From UBA6115 sp050953005 (GTDB lineage Bacteria; Bacillota; Clostridia; Christensenellales; Aristaeellaceae): a DNA stretch of 64,000 nucleotides. The stretch covers positions 149,679-213,678 of the forward strand of contig JBMNLV010000009.1 of assembly GCA_050953005.1 (NCBI GenBank), read 5' to 3'. The stretch's first letter is position 1, and each line of letters starts with the position of its first letter. The position numbers and the translations under genes are program-made. This document shows, in pieces, positions 25,339 through 34,395 of the stretch. The notes under the pieces were generated by a model that was given only the letters and a program-made list of their open reading frames with translations, had not been told where the DNA came from and did not search any database.

Positions 25339-25367
25339 AGTGTATCCCTTTGAGAAAAACCTGTCAA
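25339..25367 (-). promoter_or_regulatory. Promoter of the SCIFF gene
   Basis: On the minus strand TTGACA (25367-25362) and TACACT (25344-25339) are 17 bases apart, about 30 bases before the peptide start. Confidence 0.75.
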
Positions 25368-25423
25368 GGATTTGCTAAGCCCACCAAGCGGTGATATAAT
25401 TCCAGACGTGCCAAAGAAGCGCC

Positions 25424-25876
25424 TCAAGGCTGCGCTGCACGCTTTTCCTCAAAAAACCGTGTCAGCAGCCGACTGCCCTCCTGCTCCAGCAAGCCGCCTT
25501 CACACTGCGCACGACGGGGAAAGACAGGGTCCATCGGCAGGGCGTAAACGCTGCCGCAGCATCCGTACTGGCGATCGAAGGCTGCAAACACGCAGCGCGA
25601 CACCCCTGAAAGAATGATGGCGCCCGCGCACATGGGGCAGGGTTCCAGGGTCACATACAGTGTGCAGCCATCCAGCCGCGAACTGCCCAACGCTTCCTGA
25701 GCGCGCTGAATGGCCAGGATCTCCGCATGCGCGAGCACATCATTCCGTTTCCTCTGCTCGTTATGGGCAAAAGCAATCACCTGCCCCCGCCAAACCACGA
25801 CCGCACCGACAGGCACCTCATCCACCGCCGTGGCAGCCAGCTTAAGCGCCTGACGCATAAACTCCTTGTCATCCAT
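25424..25876 (-). CDS. tadA: tRNA adenosine(34) deaminase
   Basis: TadA converts the wobble adenosine of tRNA-Arg(ACG) to inosine. The 150-residue cytidine-deaminase-fold protein has the zinc site H50-A-E52 (LAHAEILAI) and PCPMC with C81 and C84. Length and motif spacing are normal. It starts at ATG 25876, which lies within a 9-bp inverted repeat shared with the divergent nitroreductase region. Downstream is the SCIFF promoter on the same strand. Confidence 0.95.
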   Translation of the reverse strand: MDDKEFMRQALKLAATAVDEVPVGAVVVWRGQVIAFAHNEQRKRNDVLAHAEILAIQRAQEALGSSRLDGCTLYVTLEPCPMCAGAIILSGVSRCVFAAFDRQYGCCGSVYALPMDPVFPRRAQCEGGLLEQEGSRLLTRFFEEKRAAQP

Positions 25877-25907
25877 GATACACCCCTCCCGGAAATGAGT
25901 GTATCAT
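25875..25907. promoter_or_regulatory. Perfect 9-bp inverted repeat between tadA and the nitroreductase gene
   Basis: ATGATACAC (25875-25883) and GTGTATCAT (25899-25907) are exact reverse complements, 15 bases apart. The repeat covers the tadA start codon and lies 30 bases before the nitroreductase start. It may be an operator or a leader hairpin. Confidence 0.4.
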
Positions 25908-25937
25908 AAATCAGATCTAAAAAGTCAGGAGGATCTT

Positions 25938-26495
25938 ATGAACAACCAGGTTATAGAAGCGATTTTCGAACGCCGCTCCCACAGAGCGTACAGTGATACG
26001 CAATTAACACAGGAACAACTGGACACGCTGCTGGAAGCAGCCCTGGCTTCCCCATCAGCCAATAACCTGCAACCCTGGCATTTTTCCGTAGTACAAAACC
26101 GCGCCTTACTGGACAGTATCAACAGCGCAACGCGCGAAGGCGCAATGGCGCTGGATGAAAACCTGCGCAGTCCGCGTTTTATGGATGCCGGATTTGATGT
26201 GTTCTACCAAGCGCCAACGGTGATTTTTATTTCCTCCCCACCTGGTGAGGGAAAGGCGCTTGACTGCGGAATCGCGGTGATGTCCATTGCCATGGCCGCC
26301 CAAGGTTTAGGGTTGGGCAGCGTTATCCTGGGCTTGCCCCGGCTGGCCTTTGCAGGCGATCAAAAACAGAATTTTGAACGGGCTCTTGGCTTTCCGGAAG
26401 GTTATTCCTTTACCATCGCCATCGCGCTGGGACATCCCACAGACAGCAAGCCCGCACATGAGCGTGATCACCGCAAGATTCACATCATCCGCTAA
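25938..26495 (+). CDS. Nitroreductase-family flavoprotein
   Basis: The 185-residue protein has the FMN-binding start AIFERRSHRAYSD, then ASPSANNLQPWHF (phosphate and ring binding), and the C-terminal GYSFTIAIALGHP. Such enzymes reduce nitro compounds, quinones or flavins with NAD(P)H. The substrate cannot be told from sequence. AGGAGG precedes ATG 25938. Confidence 0.88.
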   Translation: MNNQVIEAIFERRSHRAYSDTQLTQEQLDTLLEAALASPSANNLQPWHFSVVQNRALLDSINSATREGAMALDENLRSPRFMDAGFDVFYQAPTVIFISSPPGEGKALDCGIAVMSIAMAAQGLGLGSVILGLPRLAFAGDQKQNFERALGFPEGYSFTIAIALGHPTDSKPAHERDHRKIHIIR

Positions 26496-26519
26496 CCACC
26501 ACAGCAATTTGGAGGAACC

Positions 26520-28010
26520 ATGCTGCACACATCCAAGAAGGTCTATGCACTGCTCGTCCTGATCACCCTGTTTTTGGTAGTATCCACCCCCTTTGGCACC
26601 GCCGAGGAAGCAAACGCGTCCATCAGCGGTATAGTTTTTGTCGATGACAACGGCAACGGCCTGCGCGACGATGGCGAAAAAGGACTTCAAGGCGCCGAGT
26701 TGAGCCTGGTCGCGGTTTCCAGTCAATCGCAGCGCCTGATCGCTCAGACTGTCAGCAGCGCGGACGGCACCTATCATTTTGCCGGCTTGGCCCGGGGCGA
26801 CTATATCCTGCAGGCCAGCCTGCCGTCCGGATCGCACTTTACTGCGCATACACCCGGCGGCAGCGTGATGCTCCCGGGATATGAGCGGCAAAGTCGGACG
26901 CCCGTGTTTAGCTTGAACGGAAATGAGCAGGCTGTAAAGCACATCGGTACTATGCGGCGCAGCGGACAAGTCAAAATCATTGCCTTTGGCGATTTGAACA
27001 TGAACGGCGGGCGTATGAGCAACGAACCTCTGCTGCGCGATGTTCAGGTGCAGTTGATCTATGAATCAGGCGGCGAGCAATATGTAATCGCGCAAGACCA
27101 AACCAACAAGAACGGCGAATTGGTGTTCCGGGATTTGACCCAAGCGGTTTATCGCATTGCGGTGGTCATGCCGGAACCTTATATTATCGGACCTCTCGGT
27201 CAAAAGACTAACTATTTTTATAATGTCGTCCCGCCCAGCGAGAACAGGGCAGGCATCTCTGAACCTTTTACCCTTGAGCGAAGCATCGGCCTGGCCATAG
27301 GCGGGGTCAAGGCAGGAACGCTCAAAGGCCGTGTGTGGCTGGACAGCAACTTGGATGGCAAGCAGGACAGCGGTGAGGGAGGGCAGGCCGGTATCTTGCT
27401 GACACTGACCCATCTGGAGCTTGGGGTTACCCGGACGCTGATCACCACCCAGGACGCTGAATTTACCTTTGAATACCTGCAGGCTGGTGAATACAGCCTG
27501 CGCGCCGACTTGCCGGAAGGATTGATGTTTGCCCTGCCCGGCAGCCCTTCTGTCTTTCAAGACGGCTTCGCAGACGGGCAATCGCTTACGATTAATGTGC
27601 GCGAGGATGGCGCAACCAAGATTGATCCCATTGGCGTCATGCCGGCCTCCAGCATCACGGTGCTCGCCTATCATGACAGCAACGCAGACGGACAACGCCA
27701 AGAGAACGAGCCTGCATACGCCGGTGCCCTGGTAGAAATCATTGGCGCGAAGAAGGTCCTAGCCAGCGCAAAAAGCGATAGCCAGGGAAAGGCTATCATT
27801 CCGCGTGTACGACATGGGGAGGTGACCCTGCGTGTCACCCTTGGGGATGGCCAGGTGTTTTCCGTGCCTGGTGATGAAAGCGGCAACGCGTTTTACTCCC
27901 CAACCGCATCCTCGGCACTCAGCATTCAGCGCAGTCTCTCAGCCGGTGAGCAATTGTCTGTACTGGCCGGAGCCACCCTGCCCGGTGCGATTTCCGGCGC
28001 TCTTGTTTGA
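26520..28010 (+). CDS. Secreted SdrD-B repeat surface protein, N-terminal part
   Basis: The 496 residues begin with a signal peptide (KKVYALLVLITLFLVVSTPF, cut near AEEANA) followed by four repeats of the SdrD B-type (Cna-B-like) fold with the calcium-loop pattern D-x-N-x-(D/N)-G-x-x-x-x-x-E: FVDDNGNGLRDDGE, FGDLNMNGGRMSNE, WLDSNLDGKQDSGE and YHDSNADGQRQENE. The frame stops at 28010 in the middle of a fifth repeat, which continues one frame over. GGAGG precedes ATG 26520. Such proteins act as rigid stalks or adhesins outside the cell. Confidence 0.85.
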   Translation: MLHTSKKVYALLVLITLFLVVSTPFGTAEEANASISGIVFVDDNGNGLRDDGEKGLQGAELSLVAVSSQSQRLIAQTVSSADGTYHFAGLARGDYILQASLPSGSHFTAHTPGGSVMLPGYERQSRTPVFSLNGNEQAVKHIGTMRRSGQVKIIAFGDLNMNGGRMSNEPLLRDVQVQLIYESGGEQYVIAQDQTNKNGELVFRDLTQAVYRIAVVMPEPYIIGPLGQKTNYFYNVVPPSENRAGISEPFTLERSIGLAIGGVKAGTLKGRVWLDSNLDGKQDSGEGGQAGILLTLTHLELGVTRTLITTQDAEFTFEYLQAGEYSLRADLPEGLMFALPGSPSVFQDGFADGQSLTINVREDGATKIDPIGVMPASSITVLAYHDSNADGQRQENEPAYAGALVEIIGAKKVLASAKSDSQGKAIIPRVRHGEVTLRVTLGDGQVFSVPGDESGNAFYSPTASSALSIQRSLSAGEQLSVLAGATLPGAISGALV

Positions 28011-30081
28011 GGACAGCAATCTTTCCGGCAGCATGGACAGCGATGAAACCTGGTTATCCGGTTTCAAGGTAGAGGCCGTCAATGAGCATGGCGAGGCAGT
28101 TGCCCAAGCTGTAACAGACTCCCAGGGCATTTATTTGCTGGAGAACCTGGTGCCCGGCACATACCGGGTACGGATCTATCTGGAATCTCCTTATGTATTC
28201 TCAGAACCTGCCGTTACCAGCCTGGGGATTGTAAATTGTATCTACGAGCAGACCGCTGCCTTTGGCCAGACCACAGCCCTGTCGCTGCAGCCGGGCCAGG
28301 TGCTTGAACATATAAATGCAGGCGCCTTCCGCTCTGCTGTGATTAACGGAACTGTGCTGCTTGGTGATGACATCTTGGGTTATGACGGAACAATCGGCGG
28401 ATTGGCCGGCGTACGGGTGGAGCTGCTGGATGAAAACGGCCAGCCGGTCTCCGCACATACCAATGCGCTGACCGATGACAGCGGCGCATATTCCCTCAAG
28501 GGCGCACTGCCCGGCACCTATTCCCTGTTAATAACCCTGCCCGATCACGCCAAGTTCAGCCAGCCGCTGGTCGATGAGCGCTCCGCCACCAGCAGCGCAC
28601 TGGAAGTCAAAGCTGCCGATGTGCTGAGTCTGCAGCCGCTTTACGCGGTCCAGACCGGCGTTGTCTCGGGCACCGCCTTTCATGACATCAACAATAATAC
28701 AGTCTTTGATGAAGGTGATTTGCCCCTTGCGGGTAACCATATCAGTCTGCAAAACACCTTGACGCAGGAAATTTACCAAACCACAAGCGACCAGCAGGGC
28801 TTCTACTCCCTGGAAGGTATCCGCCCAGGCCTCTATGAAGTCACGGTGCGAATGGTGCCCGGCTATGCATTGGATGCCAATGAAGCCAGCCTGGTGCCTG
28901 CGAGCATCAGCGGACAAGCTTCCGCCCAAATTGAAATTTCTATGGGCGCACGGTATGAAAACGGGTTGCTGGCCGCGCTCCAACCCATTCAAATCAGCGG
29001 CATTGCCTATTTTGATGAGAATCTGGACGAAAGTTATGCTGCGCAAACTGACACCCCCGCCTCATTGCAGGTCAGCCTGATTCACCAGCGTACCGGTACT
29101 CAGGCCACACTGTCATCCAGCAGTGACGGCAAACTGGCCAGCGGCTTGATGTTTCCGGGCTTGTACTCCCTGAAGCTGGCACTGCCGAAGGATTGCCTGC
29201 TCCAGGCGCCACAGGGCGCTCAGCAGGAGCAGGAAGACGGTGAATGGCAACTTGACCTTACCCTGGAAGAAGGCAAAGCAAAGCTGGAGTTGGGCCTGGT
29301 ACAGCTGGGCAGCCTGTCCGGTGCAATTTGGAACATGGACGGCAGCGGCAGAGACCTGCAAGACCTGCCTATCAGCCTGAAGGACGAGGCAGGCAACACA
29401 GTGGCACAAACCAAGTCCGCGGCAGACGGTTCATTCTCCTTTCATAGGCTGCTTCCTGTCAGCTACAGGCTGTCCGCACAACTGCCGGAACAGTATCGCT
29501 TTGCGCGGGTGGTGGACACCGCGCAGCGTCCCAGCGTAATTGTGTCTGATGCGGTTGGCATGGGCAGTACAGCCGGCCAAAGCGATCTGTTCAAGCTGGG
29601 GATGGGCGAAATCAGAACCAACCAGGACATCGGAATGGGCGCAATGGGCAAGCTGGGTGATTTCGCATGGCTGGATTTGGACCGTGACGGTATGCAGGAT
29701 GCAGGAGAGCCCGGCTTGCCCGGCATTGTCATCCGTTTGTACCAATATGGGCAGCTCAGCGCGCAAACCACAACTGATCTTTATGGCCGCTACCTGTTTG
29801 ACAGCCTGTTCCCGGGCAGTTACACCCTGGAGGCGGATATGCCTCCGGAGGTTAAACCTACCATACGTCAAAATGAGTTCCTCCTGGTAGGCAGCGTGCT
29901 ACAACCGGGCGATAACAGTCAAACAGCACGTGCCGAGGATATTGTGGTTCCCAGCGGCGGCCGCAACCTGAACGCCGACCTGGGCTTCGCTCTGCGCCAC
30001 GATGGCCGTTACCCGCCCGCATTGGATCAAGTTCCAGTCAAGGACTGGACTCGCGTCAACGAACAGGAGCCCAAACGATAG
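27984..30081 (+). CDS. SdrD-B repeat surface protein, C-terminal part (frameshifted)
   Basis: After a one-base shift near 28000 the protein continues (FEDSNLSGSMDSDE) for about 690 residues with six more B-type repeats, for example FHDINNNTVFDEGD, YFDENLDESYAAQ and the well-preserved last one WLDLDRDGMQDAGEPG. Joined, the protein would have about 1187 residues and ten repeats. No LPXTG sorting signal, membrane anchor or SLH domain is seen; the end is VNEQEPKR, so attachment to the cell is unclear. The repeats on both sides are intact, so the break is recent or an error. Confidence 0.8.
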
Positions 30082-30116
30082 GACATCATTCTCCAAATAC
30101 ATTTGTTTCACACAGC

Positions 30117-30141
30117 AAAAAGCCGCCGTACAGGCGGTTTT
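30117..30141. terminator. Bidirectional terminator between the surface protein and yebC
   Basis: CCGCC (30123-30127) and GGCGG (30133-30137) lie inside AAAA...TTTT, so the hairpin works for both convergent genes. Confidence 0.75.
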
Positions 30142-30164
30142 GCTCAATGATGCGGCAGTGAACG

Positions 30165-30911
30165 TTATTCCTCGTCCTCATCCTCAGGCAGGTTGGCGTT
30201 GTGGTAAATATCCATGATGTCGTCGTTGTCTTCCAACATCTCAAGCAGCTTCATCACTTTTTCCAGAGTTTCCTCATCATCGATATCCACATAATTTTGC
30301 GGGATCTTCTGGCGCTCTGCGGACAGGAAGACATAGCCCTGTCCTTCCAGCTCATCCCGCACTGCGGTAAAATCATTGGGCGCGGTATAGATTTCATAAC
30401 CGTCTTCACTGGTTTGGACATCCTCAGCGCCCGCTTCCAGCGCGTGCAGCAGCAATTCGTCCTCATCAATGCTGTTGTCACGCTCAATCATCATCAAACC
30501 TTTGAAATCAAACATATAACCAACCGATCCGGTTGTGCCCAGGGAACCGCCATTTTTGTCAAAGATGTGGCGTACCTCGGAGGCAGTACGGTTGCGATTG
30601 TCTGTAACCACCTCCGCGATGACTGCCACTCCGCCCGGAGCGTATCCCTCGTAGGTGATTTCTTCATAGATTACATTGTCCATTTCGCCGGCGGCTTTTT
30701 TAATGCTGCGCATAATGTTGTCATTGGGCATATTGTTGGCTTTGGCCTTAGCAATGACATCGCGCAGTTTGCTGTTGGTAGCCGGATCACTGCCGCTCTC
30801 ACGCACAGCAATCGAAATCTCACGCCCGATCTTTGTAAAAATCTTGCCACGCTGCGCGTCCGCCTTGCCCTTTTTATGCTTGATATTTGCCCATTTTGAG
30901 TGACCTGCCAT
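30165..30911 (-). CDS. yebC: YebC/PmpR-family protein
   Basis: The 248-residue protein begins MAGHSKWANIKHKKGKADAQ, the hallmark of the family, with acidic domains later (GGSLGTTGSVGYMFDFKG, ALEAGAEDV). Long YebC proteins of Firmicutes have been linked to translation of proline-rich stretches, and others to transcription control. It has the usual length. Its acidic tail is EDEDEE. It is alone on its strand, with AAGGATGG upstream. Confidence 0.93.
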   Translation of the reverse strand: MAGHSKWANIKHKKGKADAQRGKIFTKIGREISIAVRESGSDPATNSKLRDVIAKAKANNMPNDNIMRSIKKAAGEMDNVIYEEITYEGYAPGGVAVIAEVVTDNRNRTASEVRHIFDKNGGSLGTTGSVGYMFDFKGLMMIERDNSIDEDELLLHALEAGAEDVQTSEDGYEIYTAPNDFTAVRDELEGQGYVFLSAERQKIPQNYVDIDDEETLEKVMKLLEMLEDNDDIMDIYHNANLPEDEDEE

Positions 30912-30968
30912 GAGGTACCATCCTTCCGTGATTCAATAAGTTTATCATATCATCTGTCAAAATCCGCG

Positions 30969-31706
30969 TCAAATTGTGCGGCTGTACTCTTCCCGCATCG
31001 CAACTGCGCGGTCGGGATAATTGGTGATCAGGATATGGACGCCGGTGTCCATCACTTTTCGCATGTCCCTGTCATCATTGACAGTCCAGACATGAACCAG
31101 ACCGCCGGCCTGAATAAGTTCAGCATATTCTTCCGGATTGAGAAGCACGTCAGAAAAATGCGGGTGAAGTGCATCTGCTCCAACCTTTTTCATATAACCC
31201 GCCGGGTCTTTCAGACAGCAGTCATACAGCAGTCCGCACACCGCACTCGGATTGAGGCGTTTGATGTAAGCCATGGAATGGTGGTTGAAGGAAGAATAGA
31301 TAACACGCTCCCCCATGCCGGTTTTTTCCACCAGCTCCATGCACAGTTCTTCTATTCCCTCGTAGGGAATCCTGCTGTTTTTCAGCTCGATATTTACCTT
31401 CATCTCGGTAGGCGCCAGCAACTCAAACACCTCTTCTAGGGTAGGTGCCCGCGCTTCCCTGTACTCGGGATGAGTTTTGTTGAACAGATACTTCTTGATG
31501 TCCTTCAAACTCATCATCGCAACCAGGCCATTGCCGTCGGAGACACGCTCAATGCGCTCATCATGGACGACAATCAACTGCTTATCGCGCGTCAAGTGTA
31601 CGTCCAGCTCCACACCGTCAGCGCGGTGGTCAATCGCCAATTGAAAGGCTTCAAGGGTATTCTCCGGAGCATAGCCTGATGCCCCGCGGTGTGCATAAAT
31701 CTTCAT
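30969..31706 (-). CDS. Glycerophosphodiester phosphodiesterase
   Basis: The 245-residue cytoplasmic GDPD-fold enzyme splits glycerophosphodiesters to glycerol 3-phosphate and an alcohol. Catalytic residues are visible in AHRGASGYAPENT (His, Arg, Glu), GVELDVHLTRD (Glu, Asp) and VVHDE (His). ATG 31706 (MKIYAHRG) is preferred over one ten codons upstream because GAAGG precedes it and the family begins here. No signal peptide is present. Confidence 0.9.
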   Translation of the reverse strand: MKIYAHRGASGYAPENTLEAFQLAIDHRADGVELDVHLTRDKQLIVVHDERIERVSDGNGLVAMMSLKDIKKYLFNKTHPEYREARAPTLEEVFELLAPTEMKVNIELKNSRIPYEGIEELCMELVEKTGMGERVIYSSFNHHSMAYIKRLNPSAVCGLLYDCCLKDPAGYMKKVGADALHPHFSDVLLNPEEYAELIQAGGLVHVWTVNDDRDMRKVMDTGVHILITNYPDRAVAMREEYSRTI

Positions 31707-31788
31707 GATTCTGCCTTCTTCCTTCATTTTAATCAAATATTCTACGTCTTGATGCTACCATAAGAAGATCAGATGGACAAGCACTTGC

Positions 31789-33297
31789 TTAACAGAGCCG
31801 GATGGCTCTATAGTAACCATCCATCGGCCTAGCCGGTGGCTTTTCATATGCGGGCATCGCCCTGTATCTGGTTTCCGGGTACTCCTCTCCCTCTCTTAAT
31901 TCTGCTTCCGCTCTTTCAGCAGACTCAATCGCCTCATCAAAGCTATCAAATTCAAGGCCTGATACTTCATCGTAATAACGGCCGTCATCGCCCGGGACAA
32001 CGTGCATCCAATCACTTCTATGATCGGACAATGTAATGGTTTCCTCAGCCTCGTTTATATCGAAAACAATTGGCGCCGCTGAGGAAACATCCACCCGCAA
32101 CTCATTCCCCTGAACAAACTCCATCAGCTCCGCCTTGGTCACGCTCTTTTTGCCCTGAAGGAAGGCCTGGATGCCGCTCCAGCGGATTTCCTCAGCCTTC
32201 ACACCGCGCTTGCGCAGGTACGCGATAACGCTGTCAGCGCCAAGCTTGGCATCATCCTTGAGCGCCTCGATCTCCATCTGAAGGCGGCTGTACATTGGCG
32301 GAGCGTAGCCGCGGAAGCTGTAGCGGATGTCGGGGTCGGACGTGGGGGTGGTGTTGTAAATGGACTTGGCTTGCTCAGGCTCCTTGAAGAGATAAATAGT
32401 ACTTGTGCACTCTCCCGGCCTGAGGTTGTTGTCTGGCACATTGTAGAAAATCAATCCATCGTTTCCGTTGCGCTCAGCTTCATCAATATAATCAAGCAAA
32501 GCGTCCCCAGCTTCTCGATGCTCACTCCAATTATAGTCAGCCAAGTCTGCAACAAGCGGATTCTTAATCAATAAATACAACGGCATAACGCCGCCTTTTC
32601 CTTTGGCAGCCTCAGCATCTTGCAAGCTAAAGGTTCCGGGCATCTTTACTGCCAGGTTTTTCAGCACATGATATGGGCTATAAGATTCTGCTGTTTCTAT
32701 ATCTCCTGCAAAGAAATACTTGGTTCCGGCAACAGTTTTGTTGTTAGTTCCTCTTAATTCTTTAGAAAATACAGTGAAATTATTTGGTGTCCCGTGATAC
32801 ACCACCAGCAGATTCCCCTGCTCATCCCGCACCTGGCTGTCCTTGAAGAACTCCTGCTGCTCCGGGCTGAGGTCGCGGCCCGCGCTGTCGCGGACGGAGA
32901 ATAGAACTTGACCGTCAGTTCCAGATTCGGGTATACTTTCATTGGGGACTGTACCGCTTGTCGCTTCGGGCGTATTGTTAGGGACTTGTTTATCTAACGC
33001 AGTGGCAAGGTCTCCTTTTCGTTTTCCTGCGTACATTGTAAGGATGCTCAAATCCATGTGTTTGTCAGAAACAACAGTAATAGCAACAAACCTGTCGCCT
33101 GTATGTTTGCTAAACTCTAACACAGGCTTTCCGTCGCGCGTGGTCTCCGAAAGCACCACACTATCGGGCGATGTGATGACATCGAGAGCCAGCAAAAAGT
33201 CCGATTCCTGAATAGCCCTCTGACCTCTTAGCGCTTCTTTTGTTTCGTCACCATGATCGGAAAAAACTTTGCGAACATTATCGGAACTTAAAGCCAA
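31789..33297 (-). CDS. Fragment of a phage/ICE polyvalent protein with ADP-ribosyltransferase-like domain
   Basis: The 502-residue frame has three parts. Residues 1-95 look like the end of a toxin-nuclease-like domain of polyvalent proteins (SSDNVRKVFSDHGDE, SILTMYAGKRKGDL). Residues 130-330 match the ADP-ribosyltransferase-like module of such proteins (LLVVYHGTPNNFTVFSKE, TKYFFAGDIETAESYSP, PLYLLIKNPLVADL, DGLIFYNVPDN). The C-terminal part is acidic and charged. The apparent TTG start (33297) is an artefact of a frameshift: the same domain continues upstream in another frame. It is a remnant of a mobile element between two core genes. Confidence 0.6.
   Translation of the reverse strand: MALSSDNVRKVFSDHGDETKEALRGQRAIQESDFLLALDVITSPDSVVLSETTRDGKPVLEFSKHTGDRFVAITVVSDKHMDLSILTMYAGKRKGDLATALDKQVPNNTPEATSGTVPNESIPESGTDGQVLFSVRDSAGRDLSPEQQEFFKDSQVRDEQGNLLVVYHGTPNNFTVFSKELRGTNNKTVAGTKYFFAGDIETAESYSPYHVLKNLAVKMPGTFSLQDAEAAKGKGGVMPLYLLIKNPLVADLADYNWSEHREAGDALLDYIDEAERNGNDGLIFYNVPDNNLRPGECTSTIYLFKEPEQAKSIYNTTPTSDPDIRYSFRGYAPPMYSRLQMEIEALKDDAKLGADSVIAYLRKRGVKAEEIRWSGIQAFLQGKKSVTKAELMEFVQGNELRVDVSSAAPIVFDINEAEETITLSDHRSDWMHVVPGDDGRYYDEVSGLEFDSFDEAIESAERAEAELREGEEYPETRYRAMPAYEKPPARPMDGYYRAIRLC
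32788..32893 (-). repeat. 106-bp direct repeat, copy 1
   Basis: The stretch encodes SAGRDLSPEQQEFFKDSQVR and onward to VVYHGT. It recurs at 33844-33949 with one mismatch in 106 bases. Confidence 0.9.
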
Positions 33298-33706
33298 TTG
33301 TACCCAGATAGCTCAATGCCTGTATTTTCGCTTATTAACTGCGCCAAATTATTGCCTATGGCGCCGAAATATATTTTCTTTATGTAACTACTATCGTTTC
33401 TTGCAGTTCTGACAAATTCTAACAGTTGGTTATCGTTTTCATAAAGCACAATAGTCTTGCTGTTTTCCCAGTTTTGTTTTTGTCTTTCATTATAATACCG
33501 TCATACCCTTGTTCAATCAAATATTGTTTCACAAGGTTGCCGACATATTGAGGAACACGGCTGTAAACACTGCTCCCGCCTTGTTCTCTTGCTGGAACGC
33601 CCAACCTTTTTGCGATACGTTTCAAGTACGCATTCAGCTCAGTTTCCGTCATGATGCTTCCATCGCGTTTTAATACAGGCGGTGTGATGTTAAGATAAAC
33701 TTCCAT
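33298..33706 (-). pseudogene. Middle part of the broken polyvalent protein
   Basis: Starting at ATG 33706 the frame encodes MEVYLNITPPVLKRDGS and VGNLVKQYLIEQGYDGIIM, the second half of an ADP-ribosyltransferase-like module. Near 33475 the frame shifts, and the next frame carries KTIVLYENDNQLLEF and IKKIYFGAIGNNLAQLIS, the start of a toxin-nuclease-like domain of polyvalent proteins. Another shift near 33305 leads into the fragment that ends at 31789. The motifs are intact on both sides of each break. Confidence 0.6.
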
Positions 33707-34260
33707 TACTCTGCACGCTCGCCCATACTGTCCGCAACTTTAAGACGATCTTGAGCAGCATCGAGCGTTCCGAAATGAGAGCCTATGGTGTCTTTGATTG
33801 TTTGCCCAGCGGCAGTTGTTCGGAATTGTGTAAATTCGGCATTTGTCCCGTGATACACCACCAGCAGGTTCCCCTGCTCATCCCGCACCTGGCTGTCCTT
33901 GAAGAACTCCTGCTGCTCCGGGCTGAGGTCGCGGCCCGCGCTGTCGCGGGTGCTGTACAGAACCTTCGAGGAATAGTATCCATCAGGATTTCTTGTTTCG
34001 TTGAATCTTGATAAAACATCATCCGATAATATGGACTGAAATGTACCATTGACAACATCAAGCAGGTCTTCTATACTGATTGCGACGGAAGTGTTGAAGG
34101 TTGCTCGGCCTTGCGCCGAGGCCTGGGGCGTATTGGCCCGCGGGCTTCCGTCTTTTCTATTAATTCTCGCGTTTGCAATATCGTCAACATGAGCACAATG
34201 TGCGTAGTAACGTTGGTCAATGCTTTGACAGATTTTAGCATCCGTCAAATACCTCGGCAA
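33706..34260 (-). pseudogene. N-terminal part of the broken polyvalent protein
   Basis: The frame runs on after a poorly preserved start. It contains a linker-like region and then SAGRDLSPEQQEFFKDSQVR and LLVVYHGTNAEFTQFR, the first half of an ADP-ribosyltransferase-like module with SHFGTLDAAQDRL. It ends GERAE at a stop that overlaps the ATG of the next fragment by one base; the two halves of the module fit together across a one-base shift near 33712. Upstream, to 34395, only scattered pieces are visible. Confidence 0.55.
33844..33949 (-). repeat. 106-bp direct repeat, copy 2
   Basis: This is the partner of 32788-32893, in the same orientation and in the same position relative to its ADP-ribosyltransferase-like module. 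Confidence 0.9.
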
Positions 34261-34395
34261 ATTGGTCAGTCAGCCGCTCATTGTTATGCTCACTTTAAAC
34301 TGGGCACTGAGAATCTACGCAAGCTTGTGCTGAGGAAGCATACTTCTAAATTACTCTATGCAAATCCTGAGAGCAAATATTAATAACCTGTGTGC

